Positions 15,237 through 24,409 of a stretch of DNA of 53,524 nt are shown piece after piece. A program made the translations under genes and the position numbers. The notes beneath the pieces are model-generated. The model was not told the origin of the DNA, made no database searches, and saw nothing but the letters and a program-made list of their open reading frames with translations. The DNA is from Lysinibacillus halotolerans (GTDB lineage Bacteria; Bacillota; Bacilli; Bacillales_A; Planococcaceae). The stretch spans positions 1-53,524 of the forward strand of contig NZ_RHLQ01000023.1 of NCBI RefSeq assembly GCF_003711845.1. Direction: 5' to 3'. Each line of letters starts with the position of its first letter. Within the stretch, counting starts at the first letter, position 1.

Positions 15237-17073
15237 TCTTTTTCGTTATTTCCTTTAAAGTTTGAAGAACAGCTTTAAAAGGTTGTTGTTGTCCGACAGA
15301 GAAAAAGTCTTTAAAGGGGTCTCCCACTGTCTTTAATCTTTCTAGAACAATAGGAATAGGGAATTGACTAGGATGTAACTTACTATTGACTTCGTGCCAC
15401 TCGAGGGGTGTCGCAATTAACCCCTTTTCATTTCCTCGAGTCGAATAAGGGCTAATAATTGTTTTACCTTCTGCGTGCTGAATATAATCCAAATATAATT
15501 TATTTCCCCGATTTTTTTTCATACGTTCAATCGTAAACCAATTCGGGTTTTGTTGGACTAAAAATTTGCAAACAAATTCTGTGAAAATTCTTGTTTCATC
15601 AAAGGTAAAGGTATCCTTTGGCAATGGGATATAAATTTGCAATCCTTTTCCCCCGGAAGTTTTAACGAAGGACGTTAAATGAAATTTATCAAAAATAGCT
15701 TTCATTTGTTGGGCGGCTTCGATGGCTAATGAAAATTCATCAACAGAAGGGGGATCTAAGTCGAATACAATTTCCGTTGGACATGACGTATCGACTGTTT
15801 TAAACGGGATATGGAATTCGATAGCAAGTTGATTTCCTAACCATAATAATGTATTTAAACTATTACAAACGATATAGTGTATGTCCTCTTCTAATTTTGT
15901 CTCAATAAAGTCCGGTGCGTAGTCCGGTGCATTTTTTTGATAAAAACTTTCCCCTGGAACACCATGGGGGAAACGAATGGACGTTAATAAACGATTATTT
16001 AAAAAGGGTAAAATGTGGGGTGCTACCTGTTGAAGGTAAAAAATAAAATCATCTTTTACTAAATTAAGAGATGGGAAAACAGGTTTGTCCGGATGGGTAA
16101 TTTCCACTTTTTCTGGTATTGGATTGAGTTGACGCAGCATGTTTCTCCAGTTTATTTCAGTTGGGTCTGCATCAAATCGAAAGGAATGAAAGCGCGGTTC
16201 CCGAAGCTTCCTACAATCGAAATCAATACATGCGATATTCACACATATAGAAGGGGGAAGTTGCCAAGTTGTTGATGTAATTTGATTTCCCTCCCCTTGA
16301 AAAAAGCGGGCTAAAGTTTGAAATTCCTCATCACTAAGTCCATGGCGAAAGGTTGTAATTTCTTCTAATTTTCCATTATGATAAACGGCCCCATTAAAAA
16401 ATCCATTCGTTTGATCAAATAAAGTTAAAATCACCGTTACAATGCGCCAATTCTTTTCCTTTAACCAATGGGATGAACGTTTCCCACTTTCCCAAACGCT
16501 CGTTTTCTTTTTGGCAATAAACCCTTCACCATTATATTGGCGAATGTTTCCCCACAGTTCATCTTTATTGTCGTAAACGTCGATTAATTGAAGTGTTCCT
16601 TTTTCTTTATATGACGGTTTAGTTCCTAATGGTGACTTTTGAAATAATTTCGTTAACATCTTTTTTCTTTCCAATAGTGGTAACTGGGAAATATCTTTTC
16701 CTTCATATTGAAGTAAATCAAAGACGATAAAATTGCAAGGAAACCTTTCGCTCGCTTCGGAAATTGTTTTATATGTTCGAGTCTTCCCTCTAGATTGTAC
16801 GGTTGAAAAATCACTTTTAAAATCGTTGACTAAATAAACGATTTCTCCATCTAAAGTAAGCGGTAAATAAGGGGCAACTTGTTCTTTCATACGATTACAA
16901 TAATGAATAATTTCAGGAAAATAAGTTGTTAATTCCTTTTCGTTGCGGCTCATTAAAATCGGGCCATTCGCATTCCACTCCAAAATACATCGAAAGCCAT
17001 CATACTTTGTTTCATATTGCCATTCTTTACTGTCAGGGACAGTGTCAACGGCAGTTAATAGCATCGGTTTCAT
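15232..17073 (-). CDS. ligD: ATP-dependent DNA ligase/polymerase LigD (NHEJ)
   Basis: The 613-residue two-domain enzyme of bacterial non-homologous end joining has the Bacillus order: ligase first, polymerase second, no nuclease. The ligase adenylation motif is KYDGFR with Lys23; TLDGEIVYL and GEGFIAKK are further nucleotidyltransferase motifs, and HWLKEKN is motif V. The AEP-type primase/polymerase domain has FDLDPP metal ligands near residue 435 and KLYLDYIQHAEGKTII. Length equals B. subtilis LigD (611). AGAGG precedes the ATG at 17073. Its partner ku is divergent, 100 bp away, so both share one control region; in B. subtilis the pair serves spore germination and stationary phase. Confidence 0.94.
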   Translation of the reverse strand: MKPMLLTAVDTVPDSKEWQYETKYDGFRCILEWNANGPILMSRNEKELTTYFPEIIHYCNRMKEQVAPYLPLTLDGEIVYLVNDFKSDFSTVQSRGKTRTYKTISEASERFPCNFIVFDLLQYEGKDISQLPLLERKKMLTKLFQKSPLGTKPSYKEKGTLQLIDVYDNKDELWGNIRQYNGEGFIAKKKTSVWESGKRSSHWLKEKNWRIVTVILTLFDQTNGFFNGAVYHNGKLEEITTFRHGLSDEEFQTLARFFQGEGNQITSTTWQLPPSICVNIACIDFDCRKLREPRFHSFRFDADPTEINWRNMLRQLNPIPEKVEITHPDKPVFPSLNLVKDDFIFYLQQVAPHILPFLNNRLLTSIRFPHGVPGESFYQKNAPDYAPDFIETKLEEDIHYIVCNSLNTLLWLGNQLAIEFHIPFKTVDTSCPTEIVFDLDPPSVDEFSLAIEAAQQMKAIFDKFHLTSFVKTSGGKGLQIYIPLPKDTFTFDETRIFTEFVCKFLVQQNPNWFTIERMKKNRGNKLYLDYIQHAEGKTIISPYSTRGNEKGLIATPLEWHEVNSKLHPSQFPIPIVLERLKTVGDPFKDFFSVGQQQPFKAVLQTLKEITKKK

Positions 17074-17173
17074 TTATAAAACCTCTTTTTCCTTTAGTTT
17101 TTGATTAAATGAATTGGTTATACATAGAAAACCAATGTTCTCAACATAATAAGCAAAAAAGTAGGTGAAAAAA

Positions 17174-18010
17174 ATGCATACCGTTTGGAAAGGGAGTATT
17201 AGCTTTGGATTAGTAAATATCCCCGTAAAGCTTCATGCAGCAACTGAAAATAAAGATATTAAATTGCGCCAATTGCATAAGGAATGTCATAGTCCCATTA
17301 GTTATCAAAAGGTTTGTCCAGTTTGTGAGAAGGAAATAAAGAATGAAGAAATTGTAAAAGCCTATGAGTACTCGAAAAATAAATTTGTTGTGCTTGATGA
17401 TGAGGAATTGGAAAAACTTCGGAAAGAAAATGAAGATAAATCAGTAGAAATTATTGAGTTTGTAAAGTTAGATGAAATTGATCCAATCTACTTTGAACGA
17501 AGCTATTTTATGGCACCTGACAGTGGTGGAGGAAAAGCTTATGCGTTATTAAGAAAGGCACTAAGTGATTCAGGGAAGATTGGAGTAGCGAAAATTACAA
17601 TTCGTTCGAAGGAGCAACTGGCCATTGTTCGTGTTTATGGTGAAACATTATTAATGGAAACGATCCATTTTCCCGATGAAGTGCGTAGTGTAGCAGAAGT
17701 TCCGAACATACCAAGTGAAGATAAAATAGCTGATAAAGAACTGGATACAGCTTTGTTACTTATCGAGCAGCTAACAGCAAAGTTTGAGCCAGAGAAATAT
17801 AACGATGATTACCGAACAGCGTTATTGGAATTAATTGAACAAAAGAAAAATGGCGAAGCTACCGTTGCAGCTGCTGAAAAAGAAACAGTCATTCCAGCTG
17901 ATATGACTGATCTTATGTCGGCCCTTCAAGCATCCCTTGATAGAACAGCACCAACGAAAAAGAAAACAGTGACAAGAAAACGAAAAACAAAAGAGAAAAA
18001 AGAAGCGTAA
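17174..18010 (+). CDS. ku: Ku DNA end-binding protein (NHEJ)
   Basis: The 278-residue homodimeric ring protein binds double-strand ends and recruits LigD. The Ku core is evident from the N-terminus (MHTVWKGSISFGLVNIPVKL) through VCPVCEKE, EIDPIYFERSYF and TAKFEPEKYNDDYR. A C-terminal tail rich in Lys and Arg (KKKTVTRKRKTKEKKEA) is the DNA-contacting extension seen in Bacillus Ku. I chose ATG 17174 because it gives the family N-terminus and lies 6 bases past GTAGGTG; a GTG at 17165 is within that site. It is divergent from ligD. Confidence 0.94.
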   Translation: MHTVWKGSISFGLVNIPVKLHAATENKDIKLRQLHKECHSPISYQKVCPVCEKEIKNEEIVKAYEYSKNKFVVLDDEELEKLRKENEDKSVEIIEFVKLDEIDPIYFERSYFMAPDSGGGKAYALLRKALSDSGKIGVAKITIRSKEQLAIVRVYGETLLMETIHFPDEVRSVAEVPNIPSEDKIADKELDTALLLIEQLTAKFEPEKYNDDYRTALLELIEQKKNGEATVAAAEKETVIPADMTDLMSALQASLDRTAPTKKKTVTRKRKTKEKKEA

Positions 18011-18013
18011 TGG

Positions 18014-18061
18014 AACGTAGGATAAGCAATGATCAATTGCTCCTCCTACGTTTTTAATTTT
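18014..18061 (+). terminator. Terminator after ku
   Basis: AACGTAGGA (18014-18022) pairs with TCCTACGTT (18044-18052), with an inner AGCAAT/ATTGCT helix, followed by TTTAATTTT. Confidence 0.88.
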
Positions 18062-18114
18062 CAGAAACTTTCAAAAATGGTAATATAAATAAAAAAGAAG
18101 TGAGGGGAATTACG

Positions 18115-18726
18115 ATGAGAAAAATATTATTAACAGGTTTTGAACCTTTTTTAAACTATAAAATAAACCCGACAATGGAAGTCGTTCAAAAATTAAATGG
18201 TCGTGTGATGAATGACTGGATTGTGGAAAGTTTTGTGCTGCCAGTTGACTTTCATGAATCTGAAAAAAAAATACTAGAAAAAGTACAACAAATTCAGCCG
18301 GAAATAGTTGTTTCCCTCGGTTTAGCTGCAGGGAGATATAAAGTTACTCCAGAAAGAATTGCGATTAATATAAAGGACGGTGCGAAGGATAATCGAGGAT
18401 TTGCCCCTCTAGATCAAGCGATTGATGTGAATGGTCCAGATGGTTATTTTTCCACTTTACCAATAAGAAAAATAACGAATCATTTGCAAGAATTGGGATT
18501 CCCAGCTGACATATCAAATAGTGCAGGAACTTACTTATGCAATAACATAATGTATTCCGTATTACATTATGTGCAAAATGAAAAGTTAAATTGTAAAGCT
18601 GGATTTATACATATTCCTGCCTCCCATGAATTGGCGATTCAACATGGGAACATCCCAGGTTGGTCTATAAGCGACTTAACAAAGGCAATTGAAGCAAGTT
18701 TAGACGTAATTACTCTTGAGGGGTAA
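18115..18726 (+). CDS. pcp: Pyroglutamyl-peptidase I (Pcp)
   Basis: This 203-residue cysteine peptidase (family C15) removes N-terminal 5-oxoproline from peptides. The catalytic triad is visible as Glu80 (VTPERIAINIKD), Cys142 (SAGTYLCNNIMY) and His166 (GFIHIPASH), close to the reference Glu81/Cys144/His168. The N-terminal ILLTGFEPF motif is also diagnostic. ATG 18115 follows GTGAGGGG (18100-18106), so the GTG at 18100 is part of the ribosome site. It is 3 bp from pxpB and heads the pxp operon: Pcp would release 5-oxoproline which PxpABC then opens to glutamate. Confidence 0.93.
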   Translation: MRKILLTGFEPFLNYKINPTMEVVQKLNGRVMNDWIVESFVLPVDFHESEKKILEKVQQIQPEIVVSLGLAAGRYKVTPERIAINIKDGAKDNRGFAPLDQAIDVNGPDGYFSTLPIRKITNHLQELGFPADISNSAGTYLCNNIMYSVLHYVQNEKLNCKAGFIHIPASHELAIQHGNIPGWSISDLTKAIEASLDVITLEG

Positions 18727-18729
18727 CCA

Positions 18730-19455
18730 ATGATTCCTAAAATAATTATACAAGATAGGAAAGTTTGTTCTTTTCTATTTGGAGAAGAGATTAACGGAGA
18801 AACCTTTCAAATTGTTCGTGCCTTTGATCAATTTATAATCGAACGATATAAAAGAATTGTAATAGAATCGGTACCAAGCTATCACATGGTAACAGTTTTT
18901 TTTAACAAATCAATCGTCCATACAAAGGTATTACAAGAAATAATCGAAGCGTGGAATACCTATTCTATTCATCTCCAGTTTAAAGAGTCCAGGAAAGTAA
19001 CAATCCCTGTATGTTATGAAACACCTTTTTCATTAGATTTGGCAAGGGTGGCTTTTGTCAATAACTTAACAATCGAAGAAGTCGTGGAGATGCATTGTGA
19101 ATCGAACTATACTGTGTTTTTAATTGGATTCTTACCTGGCTTTCCCTATTTAGGGGGGCTACGGGAGGAAATATATTGCCCAAGATTAGACGTACCGAGA
19201 CGATTTGTGGAAAAGGGGAGTGTCGGAATAGGTGGCAAACAAACAGGAATTTACCCAATCGATTCTCCAGGTGGTTGGAACATTATTGGAAAGACGCCTA
19301 TTCCGCTGTTTGATTTAAATCGAACGCGTCCTTTTCTATTGCAGGCAGGAGACCGGTTATCCTTTAAGAGCATTACAATGGAGCAATTTCAAGAAATAGA
19401 GTACCAATTGAAAGAGGATTCAAATGCAGTTATAGAATCTTTTTTAGAAAGTTAG
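18730..19455 (+). CDS. pxpB: 5-oxoprolinase subunit B (KipI family)
   Basis: The 241-residue subunit belongs to the ATP-dependent 5-oxoprolinase PxpABC. The conserved GFLPGFPYLGGL, PRLDVPRRFV, GSVGIGGKQTGIYP and SPGGWNIIG blocks identify the KipI/allophanate-hydrolase-subunit-1 cyclophilin-like fold. In B. subtilis the homologue was first described as KipI, an inhibitor of sporulation kinase KinA; the operon context here points to the metabolic role. GAGGGG lies 6 bases before ATG 18730, inside the end of pcp, indicating coupled translation. The next gene, pxpC, begins 11 bp after its stop. Confidence 0.92.
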   Translation: MIPKIIIQDRKVCSFLFGEEINGETFQIVRAFDQFIIERYKRIVIESVPSYHMVTVFFNKSIVHTKVLQEIIEAWNTYSIHLQFKESRKVTIPVCYETPFSLDLARVAFVNNLTIEEVVEMHCESNYTVFLIGFLPGFPYLGGLREEIYCPRLDVPRRFVEKGSVGIGGKQTGIYPIDSPGGWNIIGKTPIPLFDLNRTRPFLLQAGDRLSFKSITMEQFQEIEYQLKEDSNAVIESFLES

Positions 19456-19466
19456 GATGGAGAAAA

Positions 19467-20351
19467 ATGAAGCCATTATTGAAAGTTGTCCGTAAGGGGG
19501 TATTTAGTTCATTACAAGATAATGGACGTTTTGGCTATAGGCGATTCGGTATACCGACAGCAGGTCCAATGGATCGATTATCCTTTCAATTAGGCAACAA
19601 AATCGCAGAAAATACGAAGGGAAATGCAGCTTTAGAAATATTTTATGGTGGGATGACCTTTCAATCCGTTGCCACCCATGAGTATATATTGGTTGGTGCT
19701 AATATGAATGCAACCGTCAATGGTAGTGGAATTGAACCTTGGAAAACGTTTGTTTTAAAGGAAGGGGATCTTTTAAAACTAAAATTTAGTCCAGAGGGAG
19801 CGATTGCTTATTTAATTCCATTAGGTGGTTTTAAAGGAGAGGAAATGTTAAATAGCCAGTCTACCTATCTTAAAGCTGGTATCGGTTGTCCTGTGATGGA
19901 AGGCATCATTTTATATGGTGAGAACCTTCCTCCAAACAAATATCGTAAAGGTTTATATCCAAAATGGATTCCTTCCTTCTCAGATGCAAAAGAAGTAAGG
20001 GTTGTAGTGAGCCATCACATTCATTATTTCAAGGACCAAGATATAGAGCGCTTTTTTAGTTCAAACTATCAATTGTCTGCGGGCGACCGAATGGGCTATT
20101 GCTTAAAAGGTCTTCCGATACATACAAATAGAAAGGTAGATTTACTATCAGAACCGACGATGTTCGGAACAATCCAAGTACCGCCAAATGGACAACCAAT
20201 CGTTTTAATGGCAGATGCACAAACGGTTGGTGGTTATCCAACTATTGGGAAAATTGTAGAAGAAGATTTGTGGAAAGTGGCGCAGCTTCGGATTGGAGAT
20301 TGTATTTCATTTAGGAAGGAGACTTTCGATGGAAAAGCCATTTACGATTGA
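19467..20351 (+). CDS. pxpC: 5-oxoprolinase subunit C (KipA family)
   Basis: The 294-residue biotin-independent carboxyltransferase-like subunit (KipA/allophanate hydrolase subunit 2) carries the family blocks SLQDNGRFGYRRFGIPTAGPMD near the N-terminus, GNAALEIFYGG, SAGDRMGYCLKG, and GTIQVPPNGQPIVLMADAQTVGGYP near the C-terminus. It forms the catalytic core with PxpB. GGATGG precedes ATG 19467. Its last 23 bases overlap the start of pxpA, whose ribosome site lies within this gene, so the order B-C-A is tightly coupled. Confidence 0.92.
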   Translation: MKPLLKVVRKGVFSSLQDNGRFGYRRFGIPTAGPMDRLSFQLGNKIAENTKGNAALEIFYGGMTFQSVATHEYILVGANMNATVNGSGIEPWKTFVLKEGDLLKLKFSPEGAIAYLIPLGGFKGEEMLNSQSTYLKAGIGCPVMEGIILYGENLPPNKYRKGLYPKWIPSFSDAKEVRVVVSHHIHYFKDQDIERFFSSNYQLSAGDRMGYCLKGLPIHTNRKVDLLSEPTMFGTIQVPPNGQPIVLMADAQTVGGYPTIGKIVEEDLWKVAQLRIGDCISFRKETFDGKAIYD

Positions 20352-21111
20352 TATCAATTGTGACTTAGGAGAAAGCTTTGGCATTTATAAAATAGGGAAT
20401 GACGAAGAAATGATGAAGTATGTTTCCTCTGTTAATATAGCTTGTGGATTTCATGCTGGCGATCCATCGACAATGAGAAAAACGGTAAGCTTGGCATTAC
20501 AAGCAGGAGTGGCGATTGGTGCTCATCCTGGATTTCCTGATCTACAAGGATTTGGTAGAAGGGAGATGAATATTTCTCCAGCAGAAATATATGATATTAC
20601 TTTATATCAAATAAGTGCTTTAAAGGGATTTATAGAAGCGGAAGGAGGGTCTTTACATCATGTAAAACCCCATGGAGCTCTTTATAATTTAGCGGCAACT
20701 AACGGAGAAGTAGCGGAAGCGATTGCAAGGGCAATCTTTCATTTAGATAAACAGTTGATCTTATACGGCTTAGCCGGAAGCAGACTAATTAGTGAAGGAA
20801 AAAAGCTAGGATTACAAATAGCTAATGAAGGATTTGTAGATCGAACATATAATGTTAAGGGCCAGTTAACTCCACGGACGAATCCAAATGCAACGATTAC
20901 TTCAGAGGAACTTGCACTTAAACAAGTAATGAAAATAGTGAAGGAACAGAAAGTAGTGGCAACAACTGGGGAAGAGGTGTCCGTTGAAGTGGATACCATA
21001 TGTATTCATGGAGATGGAGAAAAGGCTGTACAATTTGCTAAAATGTTACAACGCCAACTAACGAACAATCAAATATTGATCGATTCCATAAAAAAAGATG
21101 GCTCTAACTAA
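20329..21111 (+). CDS. pxpA: 5-oxoprolinase subunit A (LamB/YcsF family)
   Basis: The 260-residue subunit activates 5-oxoproline for ATP-dependent hydrolysis to glutamate. The family N-terminus is clear (IDINCDLGESFGIYKIG, then NIACGFHAGDP), followed by GAHPGFPDLQGFGRR, VKPHGALYN, EGFVDRTY, PRTNPNATI and CIHGD, which hold the conserved Asp/His residues. ATG 20329 follows AGGAAGGAG (20313-20321); an upstream in-frame ATG at 20293 lacks such a site. The gene ends inside a bidirectional terminator. Confidence 0.93.
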   Translation: MEKPFTIDINCDLGESFGIYKIGNDEEMMKYVSSVNIACGFHAGDPSTMRKTVSLALQAGVAIGAHPGFPDLQGFGRREMNISPAEIYDITLYQISALKGFIEAEGGSLHHVKPHGALYNLAATNGEVAEAIARAIFHLDKQLILYGLAGSRLISEGKKLGLQIANEGFVDRTYNVKGQLTPRTNPNATITSEELALKQVMKIVKEQKVVATTGEEVSVEVDTICIHGDGEKAVQFAKMLQRQLTNNQILIDSIKKDGSN

Positions 21112-21127
21112 GAGTCCATCTTTTTTT
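21090..21127. terminator. Bidirectional terminator covering the pxpA stop
   Basis: AGATGGCTCT (21096-21105) and AGAGTCCATCT (21111-21121) pair with one mismatch. There are seven T downstream on plus and seven A upstream, so it can also serve the convergent PTS-like gene ending at 21130. Confidence 0.88.
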
Positions 21128-21129
21128 AT

Positions 21130-22167
21130 TTATTCAAAATCTAATTTATAGTCATCATCTTGAATCATTTTTAGTTTCTTTTTAAATAAGTAGATGAAGA
21201 ACAAGTTCAATATGAAAGGTAAAATGAGAAACATACTTAACATGATGGCGATGTTTGAAGCAGACCAACCACCATTGGCTAAGTTAATGTAGTTTAAAGG
21301 ACCAACTAAACCGGATAAACCAAATCCGGCACTGTAAGGCGTCCCTTGCACATTTAGTATACCTGCTAATGCGCCAAGTATAGCGGCTGTAATAAGCATA
21401 GGAAAAGCAATAGTAGGTTTCATAAAGAAATTACGCATTTGAATCTTCGGTGAACCTAATACGTGGGCTAAAGCTGTGCCAAGGGAATTTGCTTTAAAGC
21501 TAGCAAAACATAAGCCCATACCGACTGCAACAATTCCTAAGTTAGCTGCCCCAGAGCCAATACCTGAAAGCATGATGACTGTTGCCACTCCGACTGTTGA
21601 AATAGGAGACAAAATAATAATTCCAAAGACGACAGCAATTAATGCTCCCATCACGACAGGCTGCAAATTCGTTAAATAAGCAACTCCTTCTCCAACTAGT
21701 CCTGCACCTGACCTTACATATGGCAAAATGCTATATCCGATCATCCCAGGAAACGTTACGGTTAACATAGGAACAAGAAGGATGGAGTATTCTTTCAGTC
21801 TTTCACCAATTAACTGAACAAATAGTACAGATAGTGCAGCTGTAAGTCCCGCATTAATGACGACTCCTATCCCGCTAATCGTGAATAACCCTTCTGCTGT
21901 TTTACTAACAACGCCACTTCCTACCATCGTAGCGATGCCAACACTAGCAGTTTGAATAGGCGTTAATTTAAACTGCATTCCTACTAATATACCAACTAAA
22001 ATAGGTAGCATACTCATTACAATTACAGTAGCATCAAGCAAATGTTGGAGAGTAGGAACATACGGAATGATTAACTTTAGTATTTCTCCAAGTAGCGCAT
22101 TGGGTATAAGGGCACAAACGATTGCAATACTGACTCCATTTAATAGTTTACTTATAAAATCCTTCAT
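21130..22167 (-). CDS. PTS_EIIC_2-type membrane transporter (PfoR-like)
   Basis: This is a 345-residue polytopic membrane protein with eight to ten hydrophobic segments, rich in Gly and small residues (ASVGIATMVGSGVV, VGVATVIMLSGIGSG). It resembles the stand-alone PTS EIIC_2/PfoR family; no EIIA or EIIB domain or gene is nearby, so phosphotransferase transport is unproven and the substrate unknown. I prefer ATG 22167, 8 bases after AGAGG, over the in-frame ATG at 22218 that has no clear site. It is convergent with the pxp operon; a role in pyroglutamate or peptide uptake is speculation. Confidence 0.7.
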   Translation of the reverse strand: MKDFISKLLNGVSIAIVCALIPNALLGEILKLIIPYVPTLQHLLDATVIVMSMLPILVGILVGMQFKLTPIQTASVGIATMVGSGVVSKTAEGLFTISGIGVVINAGLTAALSVLFVQLIGERLKEYSILLVPMLTVTFPGMIGYSILPYVRSGAGLVGEGVAYLTNLQPVVMGALIAVVFGIIILSPISTVGVATVIMLSGIGSGAANLGIVAVGMGLCFASFKANSLGTALAHVLGSPKIQMRNFFMKPTIAFPMLITAAILGALAGILNVQGTPYSAGFGLSGLVGPLNYINLANGGWSASNIAIMLSMFLILPFILNLFFIYLFKKKLKMIQDDDYKLDFE

Positions 22168-22447
22168 AGCAGTAGCCTCTTTCATGTAAATTGAATTTTT
22201 AAATAACTTTTCAATCATTATATATAGTCAGAAAACGAAGAGCAATAGAAAAAATTTAACGATTCAACGCGTTGAACTGTTAAAGCTTAGAGACACCTTA
22301 AACGAGAGAAATAAAAAAATTTATGAAAAACCCCTAACTTGGAAAATTTAAAGAAAAAGTATAGTTATAAATGATGTATAAAAGGATAAATTCCCTCAAT
22401 CAGGGGAAAATAGGAGGGAAAAGGATACAATAAAAAGGAGTGAGCAT

Positions 22448-22972
22448 ATGAAATTATTAAAATCGATGTTGACTATCCTGTTACTTTTAGGTGTTTTATA
22501 TGCATGTAACGATGGTGATCAGGATGAAATCATTACAGATACAGGGAAAGATACTGTGAATGATACAGCGAATAATAACGCTGATCAAAATAATGGAACG
22601 GATCAAAATGCAACAGATGATCAAAATGAGGGAGAGGAACATGTTGATACACCATACAACTTTACCCATTTTGATTTAGATGTAGAGTATGACAATGACA
22701 TTTCCTACGATGTGGAATATGCCAATGATCAAAAGGGCATGTCAGCAGAGTTTGAAGATGAACGAAATAATGTTCACGCTGAAGGGGATGACGCTTATAA
22801 CAAAATTGTGAAATATTTAGAGCTGCTAACGTTTAATGCAAACACAGAGGATGAAGAAGTATTAAGCCAAGTCATCACCGCCTTTGATTTAGATGAAAAC
22901 TATACTTCCTTCGAACTGGAAGTGAAGTTCAATAACGGTGAAGTAAAGCGATATAATTTTACGAATCAATAA
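22448..22972 (+). CDS. YusW-like lipoprotein
   Basis: This 174-residue lipoprotein has a 19-residue signal with lipobox LYAC (Cys at about residue 20). An Asp/Asn/Thr-rich low-complexity linker (about 20-65) is followed by a YusW-like domain beginning at YNFTHFDLDVEY and ending in FELEVKFNNGEVKRYNF. That domain is known from B. subtilis YusW and has no assigned function. AAAGGAGTGAG precedes ATG 22448. It stands alone between promoter-like AT-rich DNA and a terminator. Confidence 0.78.
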   Translation: MKLLKSMLTILLLLGVLYACNDGDQDEIITDTGKDTVNDTANNNADQNNGTDQNATDDQNEGEEHVDTPYNFTHFDLDVEYDNDISYDVEYANDQKGMSAEFEDERNNVHAEGDDAYNKIVKYLELLTFNANTEDEEVLSQVITAFDLDENYTSFELEVKFNNGEVKRYNFTNQ

Positions 22973-22978
22973 TGGTAT

Positions 22979-23018
22979 GCTGTATTGGGAGATGTACTCT
23001 TCTAATACAGCTTTTTTA
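22979..23018 (+). terminator. Terminator after the lipoprotein gene
   Basis: GCTGTATT (22979-22986) pairs with AATACAGC (23004-23011), followed by six T. Confidence 0.88.
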
Positions 23019-23081
23019 TTTGTTTCCATGTAGCCAAAATTATATATTAAAACTAACTATACATAAAAGGAGCATATTTAA

Positions 23082-23456
23082 ATGAATGTTTTATTATTGT
23101 TTGGTGGAATTTTAGCATTTTTAGGTGTAGTACTTGGTGCGTTTGGTGCCCATGCATTGAAAGATAAATTTGCAGAACCGCGATACGAGGAAGTATGGAA
23201 TACAGGTGTCCAATATCAAATGTATCACGCCCTAGGATTAATTTTGATCGGGATTTTATCAATAGATTCCTTACTAGGAGCATCCAATTTATTATCCTGG
23301 GCAGGTTATTTGATGTTCACTGGAGTTATTTTCTTCTCAGGTAGTTTATATGTGTTAGCTGTAACAGGAGTGAAAAGATTAGGAGCAATTACACCACTTG
23401 GTGGATTGTTATTTTTAGCAGCATGGGTTTTATTTATTCTAGAGGTTATTTCATAA
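23082..23456 (+). CDS. DUF423 family membrane protein (YwdK-like)
   Basis: This is a 124-residue membrane protein with about four helices. The family signature GVVLGAFGAHALKDKF near the N-terminus, followed by WNTGVQYQMYHALGLI and SGSLYVLAVTGVKRLGAITPLGG, identifies DUF423. The function is unknown. AAAAGGAG lies 10 bases before ATG 23082. It is a single-gene unit, convergent with the MOSC gene. Confidence 0.88.
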   Translation: MNVLLLFGGILAFLGVVLGAFGAHALKDKFAEPRYEEVWNTGVQYQMYHALGLILIGILSIDSLLGASNLLSWAGYLMFTGVIFFSGSLYVLAVTGVKRLGAITPLGGLLFLAAWVLFILEVIS

Positions 23457-23469
23457 ATAAAGGAACATG

Positions 23470-23501
23470 AAAAAGACCGGCTTGATTAAGTCGGTCTTTA
23501 G
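23470..23501. terminator. Hairpin terminator between convergent DUF423 and MOSC genes
   Basis: AAAGACCGGCTT (23472-23483) and AAGTCGGTCTTT (23488-23499) pair with one mismatch. The T-run (TTTTT) is on the minus strand, so it fits the MOSC transcript best. Confidence 0.75.
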
Positions 23502-23549
23502 CCTTCTATATCATTTTTCCTTCGTAAATACTAAACACTTATAACACAA

Positions 23550-24266
23550 TTAATTTAGAAATATTACTTCATCATCAACATTTACCATACCATTTCGTTC
23601 AACTTTTGCCCAAACACCAAACATTGCCGAATGATTATTTACTAAGGTTTTCAAAATACGAGCATCTTGTTTTAATTCTTCTTGAGAATTGTTTACCATG
23701 ACACACCTTTGAAGGGGAGCAACAATTTTCAAGGTAACACTTTCTCCGACTTGAATTAGCCGATCAACCCATTCATCTTCAAAGTACCCTGTTGTTTCTG
23801 TTTCAATTAACAAGTTTGCTCGAAAGCGACGAGGGTCAACTGTTTCCCCTAAATCCTTACTTAACATGTTTAACGAAGAGGTTGTGATGATACTAATTGG
23901 TCCTTCATCAAAATGTGAAATTGACTCTTCTTTTGATAAGTTTACTTGAAACCCTAACAACTCACTTAATGCTTCATGCACCTTTTTTTGGTCACCTCGA
24001 TATACAGTCCCATCGGGCATTGTTAAAATGGGAATTTCCCCCTCATATCTAGCTTTATAGCGAAATAAATCGTCCATTTTTTGAAAACGTCGGGTAGTCT
24101 TACCACTACCAAATTTTCCACTCTCATTTCTAATTGCCCATAAACGGTCACCAAGGATGCCTCGACTATCAACTAAGGCGGAAGATAAAGACTCACCTAA
24201 AATGGATTTTACAGGAAACCTATTGATTTCTTTAACTCTCCCTAAATGTTCAATTTTTTGTTTCAA
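23550..24266 (-). CDS. MOSC-domain protein
   Basis: The 238-residue protein has an N-terminal MOSC beta-barrel region (INRFPVKSILGESL, GILGDRLWAI) and a MOSC core (DPRRFRANLLIET, then PLQRCVMVN with the conserved Cys). MOSC proteins bind sulfur or molybdenum-cofactor-like ligands; many reduce N-hydroxylated compounds or traffic sulfur. No molybdenum cofactor genes are nearby, so the substrate is open. The start is TTG 24266 with GGGGGAT about 8 bases upstream. It is downstream of guaD on the same strand, but 143 bp apart, so co-transcription is uncertain. Confidence 0.85.
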   Translation of the reverse strand: MKQKIEHLGRVKEINRFPVKSILGESLSSALVDSRGILGDRLWAIRNESGKFGSGKTTRRFQKMDDLFRYKARYEGEIPILTMPDGTVYRGDQKKVHEALSELLGFQVNLSKEESISHFDEGPISIITTSSLNMLSKDLGETVDPRRFRANLLIETETTGYFEDEWVDRLIQVGESVTLKIVAPLQRCVMVNNSQEELKQDARILKTLVNNHSAMFGVWAKVERNGMVNVDDEVIFLN

Positions 24267-24409
24267 AGTTGATCCCCCTGTATTGAATGTTAATACAAAT
24301 TAACTCTCTTCGAATTTGAATTTATTAAATTATTTCTTTTTCTTCTTCAACTATTGTAGCCGTTCATTGAAAAACCTTTTCTCAAAAATGGACAACGATT
24401 AATTTCTGA

